Origin: Bacteroidales bacterium
GTDB lineage: Bacteria > Bacteroidota > Bacteroidia > Bacteroidales > Marinilabiliaceae
DNA length: 64,000 bases
Assembly: GCA_024401295.1 (NCBI GenBank)
Contig: JAKSLG010000004.1
Coordinates: 84,345-148,344 of the forward strand
Direction of reading: 5' to 3'
Made by a program: the position numbers and the translations under genes. This document shows positions 61,139 through 64,000 of the stretch, piece after piece; position 1 is the first letter of the stretch; the number at the start of each line of letters is the position of its first letter. Below the pieces are notes generated by a model. That model searched no databases and was not told the DNA's origin. It saw nothing but the letters and a program-made list of their open reading frames with translations.

Positions 61139-61927
61139 CTACATAGTTATTGTTGATTCAACTGCTTTTGTCAATTCCACAAAGTCTGCAACAGACAATT
61201 GTTCAGGACGCATCTGCATAAAACGATGCGATGCAAGTTTCTCATAATCAAACTTTACTACTCTGATACTATTTCTTATTGTCTTTCTTCGCTGGTTAAA
61301 TGTTGCCTTTACTATTGTTCTGAATAGTTTTTCATCACAATCGAGCTTTTCAACATCGTTTCTTACAAGTCTTATAACGCCGCTTTTCACTTTTGGTGGT
61401 GGATTAAATACATTTTCATCCACAGTAAATAAATAGTCTATATTGTAATATGCCTGCAAGAATATACTTAGTATTCCATAATCTTTTGTACCAGGACCAC
61501 TTGCAAGTCTGTGCGCAACTTCACGCTGAAGCATACATACTACTTCTGGAACTAAATTTCTATAGTCAAGAATATGAAAAAATATCTGGCTTGATATGTT
61601 ATATGGAAAATTTCCAACTACATTGAATTTATCTCCTTCAAAAAGATCTGTCAGATTCATTTTTAAAAAATCTGCCTCTATCAACGAGTTTTCTTCCAAC
61701 TTAAAATTCTTCTTGAGATATTCTACTGACTCTGTGTCTATCTCAACAAGTTTCATTTTTAAATCTTCTCTTACCAGAAGAAACTGAGTGAGTACACCCA
61801 TTCCCGGACCTATTTCTAAAGCATTGGAAGTCTCTCCGGAAGTAAGCGAATCCGCTATTCTTTTAGATATCTGTAAATCTGTCAGAAAATGCTGCCCTAA
61901 ATGTTTCTTTGCCTTTACTTTATCCAT
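61139..61927 (-). CDS. rsmA: 16S rRNA (A1518/A1519) dimethyltransferase
   Basis: 262 aa. KKHLGQHFLTD at the N-terminus, EIGPGMGVLTQFLL (SAM motif I), then VNxDFLK-type ADFLKMNL and NFPYNISS (motif IV; NLPY is more usual) and the C-terminal helical domain RRKTIRNSIR. It dimethylates two adenosines near the 3' end of 16S rRNA. It heads an operon with two SGNH genes and the MBOAT gene; its promoter box (TATTTTTG, 61948-61955) is divergent from that of the flippase-like gene. Confidence 0.96.
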   Translation of the reverse strand: MDKVKAKKHLGQHFLTDLQISKRIADSLTSGETSNALEIGPGMGVLTQFLLVREDLKMKLVEIDTESVEYLKKNFKLEENSLIEADFLKMNLTDLFEGDKFNVVGNFPYNISSQIFFHILDYRNLVPEVVCMLQREVAHRLASGPGTKDYGILSIFLQAYYNIDYLFTVDENVFNPPPKVKSGVIRLVRNDVEKLDCDEKLFRTIVKATFNQRRKTIRNSIRVVKFDYEKLASHRFMQMRPEQLSVADFVELTKAVESTITM

Positions 61928-61947
61928 TCGAATTCTAAAATTTACTA

Positions 61948-61955
61948 CAAAAATA
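61948..61955 (-). promoter_or_regulatory. -7 box TATTTTTG for the rsmA-SGNH-SGNH-MBOAT operon
   Basis: TAnnTTTG match; RNA start near 61942, leader about 15 nt. Confidence 0.45.
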
Positions 61956-61967
61956 CATTTATATATT

Positions 61968-61975
61968 TATATTTG
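61968..61975 (+). promoter_or_regulatory. -7 box TATATTTG directly before the flippase-like gene
   Basis: TAnnTTTG match only 4 nt upstream of ATG 61980; the RNA would start at or within a few bases of the ATG, so the mRNA is probably leaderless. The region is very A/T-rich, which lowers the weight of the match. Confidence 0.4.
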
Positions 61976-61979
61976 AAGC

Positions 61980-62834
61980 ATGAAACGATTTATCATTTGG
62001 ATTTTGGCCATCATTGGCTTTGTTTTTTTTGCTTTTGAAGCTTATAATTCTCGTTCCGAGATTACTTCTGGGCTTTCTATGATAGTCGCTAACAAAAGTC
62101 TTCTTTTATCTGAATTCACTTTGATGATTATTAATATTTGTCTCGAAGCATATAGATGGCAAATTATTGATAGACAAAGAAATAGTTCTTCTTTTTTTCA
62201 ATCTTTTACAACAATTTTAGAAAGCATTTCTTTAAGTCTTATAACTCCTGGTGGAGTTGGGGAGCATATAGGAAAAATTCATCATAGCCCAAAGAAAAAA
62301 GAATCGTTTGTTGCTTCTCTCATAGGAAGCATTATTCAAACTTTGGTTATTTCTTTTTTCGGTATAATTGCACTTTTAATAAGTACTCAATACATTGATT
62401 TAAAAGAATATACATTTTTTTATCTATTAATTACATCGATAATTGTTGTACTTTCTATTCTCTTTGGTAAGAAAATTAGTAGTACAATTAAAAGTGTTAT
62501 AACTTCATTTTCATTTATTCAATTATCTCACATATTCTTTATCAATATAATTCGCTACTTTGTCTTTGCAATACAGTTATATCTCATACTTTGCAATAAT
62601 TTTATCTTGAGATATGATGTCGCTATAGAAATAGCTATTTATTATCTGATTATAACTATTGTTCCTTCATGGGGATTAGCAGACATAGGTATTCGTGGAT
62701 CTGTAGCTATTTTTATTTTCAAAAGTCCAGATATTTTTTGGCCAGGAACAGCTGTTGTATTGGTTTGGTTTATTAATAGGGTTATTCCTTCTATATTTTA
62801 TGTTTTATTATTTCGCTATAAATCAATCAAATAA
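61980..62834 (+). CDS. Flippase-like membrane protein (LPG-synthase TM / UPF0104 family)
   Basis: 284 aa with about seven or eight membrane segments. The motif SLITPGGVGEHIGKI in the third segment region (about 85-105) and SWGLADIGIRGS near 235-246 are typical of the lysylphosphatidylglycerol-synthase-like/AglD 'flippase-like' family, which lacks the enzymatic domain of MprF. A role in lipid-linked substrate translocation is supposed for such proteins. The gene is divergent from rsmA and convergent with hemW (8-nt overlap at the ends). A/T content is high. Confidence 0.8.
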   Translation: MKRFIIWILAIIGFVFFAFEAYNSRSEITSGLSMIVANKSLLLSEFTLMIINICLEAYRWQIIDRQRNSSSFFQSFTTILESISLSLITPGGVGEHIGKIHHSPKKKESFVASLIGSIIQTLVISFFGIIALLISTQYIDLKEYTFFYLLITSIIVVLSILFGKKISSTIKSVITSFSFIQLSHIFFINIIRYFVFAIQLYLILCNNFILRYDVAIEIAIYYLIITIVPSWGLADIGIRGSVAIFIFKSPDIFWPGTAVVLVWFINRVIPSIFYVLLFRYKSIK

Positions 62835-63948
62835 AAAATTTTTCTGTTATTAAATCCAATAAGAACCATTCACTCTCTTTAATGAAATAATTACTATTTT
62901 TTTTTATCATTTTTCCTTCTTCTATAAGCTTATTTGCTTCTGATAAAAAAATACTTCTATACTTTACGTCTATATTATCTATACATACTCCTTCCGCAGT
63001 TCTCAAACCCAACATAACTATTTCATTATAAATATCTTTTTCATCTATAATATCTTCTTCTTTCTCTATATTTCCATCTACGTATTTTTCTAAGTCTGGA
63101 ATATTGGACCATCTTTTTTTACCATCAAAAGATGAAGCTCCAGGTCCTACTCCTATATATGGAATTCTTTTCCAACAAGCACTATTGTGTTTCGATTGAA
63201 ATCCTTTTTTCGAATAGTTTGATATTTCGTAATGATCAAATCCTTTATCACACATTACTTTTGTTATGTATGAATATTGATCAGCAACACTATCATCATC
63301 CAAAGGTTTTATTTTTCCTTTTTCTACCAACTTTGTTAGCCAACTTCCACTTTCATACGATAATGCATATATTGACAAGTGTTCAATATCTAGGTTCACA
63401 AACTTCTCAACATCTTTTTCAAATTCATAATTACCTATTTTAGGTAATCCAAAGATCATATCTACACTTATGTTTTTTATTCCATATTTTCTTATTATAT
63501 ATATCGATTCATAAACCTTTTTTTCATCATGTCTTCTACCAAGACATTTTAGCATATTATTATCTAATGTTTGTACACCTAAACTTATTCTATTAACTCC
63601 ATTTTCAGAAAGTATTTTTATCAAATCATCATCAACATTTTCTGGATTACATTCAACGGTTAGCTCCCTTAATTCAGATAAATCATAATTTTGAATGATA
63701 TATTTTAATATCATATCCAATCTTTTATACCCTAATACAGAAGGTGTACCTCCACCAAAATAAATAGTATCTATCTTACCTATTTTATCTTTATAGTTTC
63801 CAAGTTCATATATCAATGATTCTACATACTTATCAAGTAATCTTAAATCTATTATTCTATAAAAATCACAATATGCACATTTTGATTTACAAAATGGTAC
63901 ATGTATATACAACCCACAATTACTTATAAAATCTATATTATGTTCCAC
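62827..63948 (-). CDS. hemW: Radical SAM heme chaperone HemW (HemN-like)
   Basis: 373 aa. Radical SAM motif CKSKCAYCDFY with Cys20, Cys24 and Cys27; then YFGGGTPSVL (SAM-contact glycines), TVECNPENV, GVQTLDNNMLKCLGRRHDEK and the HemW-type late segment YIGVGPGASSF. The family binds heme and inserts it in target proteins; it is often mislabelled as oxygen-independent coproporphyrinogen oxidase, from which it differs by lacking the extra N-terminal region. The start is GTG 63948; no in-frame ATG fits better before the motif. It is the last gene before the window end and is strongly A/T-rich. Confidence 0.93.
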   Translation of the reverse strand: MEHNIDFISNCGLYIHVPFCKSKCAYCDFYRIIDLRLLDKYVESLIYELGNYKDKIGKIDTIYFGGGTPSVLGYKRLDMILKYIIQNYDLSELRELTVECNPENVDDDLIKILSENGVNRISLGVQTLDNNMLKCLGRRHDEKKVYESIYIIRKYGIKNISVDMIFGLPKIGNYEFEKDVEKFVNLDIEHLSIYALSYESGSWLTKLVEKGKIKPLDDDSVADQYSYITKVMCDKGFDHYEISNYSKKGFQSKHNSACWKRIPYIGVGPGASSFDGKKRWSNIPDLEKYVDGNIEKEEDIIDEKDIYNEIVMLGLRTAEGVCIDNIDVKYRSIFLSEANKLIEEGKMIKKNSNYFIKESEWFLLDLITEKFFI

Positions 63949-64000
63949 GTGAAAAAATTTAAAATCAATATTTTATTTAATATATAAACATCTTATTAAC

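Overview
The window looks like chromosome of a member of the Bacteroidales (gut or oral Bacteroides/Prevotella/Muribaculaceae-like). The reasons are a SusC/SusD outer-membrane importer, a SecD-SecF fusion, BspA-like leucine-rich repeats with a Prevotella-type C-terminal tail, and promoters of the form TTTG-N19-TAnnTTTG in front of most transcription units. I see no rRNA, tRNA, CRISPR array, phage or insertion sequence. Most genes are core metabolism or cell envelope.

Layout. 1-7.2 kb: a tandem-NBD ABC ATPase cut by the left edge, a candidate short terminated RNA, dnaE, a lipoprotein and a DUF3108 protein. 7.3-17 kb (minus strand): an acyl-ACP synthetase/ACP/PlsC fusion, a ketopantoate-reductase-like protein, a compact formate/nitrite channel, secDF, metF and a PaaK-like ligase. 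17-18.5 kb (plus): a lipoprotein and a PrdX/YbaK-type tRNA editing protein. 18.5-25 kb (minus): a four-gene SusC-SusD-lipoprotein-lipoprotein importer, beside the relic of a beta-propeller gene. 25.5-33.3 kb (minus): one tightly packed ten-gene unit that starts with an isopropylmalate/citramalate-synthase-like gene, continues with a reduced aryl-polyene/flexirubin-like set (dehydratase, thioesterase, two ketosynthases, ACP, chain-length-factor-like protein, polysaccharide deacetylase) and ends with a TSCPD protein and shikimate kinase. 33.5-40 kb: Spy-like protein, YejM/PbgA-like membrane sulfatase homologue, plug-only TonB protein, SGNH esterase and PQQ-type propeller protein. 40-44.5 kb: leuB, and a divergent membrane LytTR regulator overlapping a zinc-type znuABC transporter. 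44.6-47.9 kb: a large BspA-like repeat protein. 48-56.5 kb (minus): ilvC, a GH3 glycosidase, and the ilvD-ilvB-ilvN operon. 56.6-61.9 kb (minus): rsmA, two SGNH proteins and an MBOAT acyltransferase in one operon. 62-64 kb: a flippase-like membrane protein and hemW, visibly AT-richer.

The strongest regulatory find is upstream of ilvD. A good promoter is followed about 10 nt later by a 21-codon leader ORF in which 13 residues are Val, Leu or Ile. Next comes a segment with a perfect 9-nt complement to the terminator's left arm, and then an intrinsic terminator 30 nt before ilvD. This is the full set of parts for ribosome-mediated attenuation of branched-chain amino acid synthesis. The ilvN product of the same operon carries an unusual N-terminal CX2CX2CX2C extension whose start overlaps the ilvB stop.

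Start codons were moved inward from the longest frames where a promoter, a TTG codon or an upstream gene made the long form unlikely (dnaE, the acyl-ACP synthetase fusion, the PrdX-like protein, three genes of the ketosynthase operon, the Spy-like, YejM-like and LytTR genes, and GH3). Functions rest on motifs and family memory; no database search was run.
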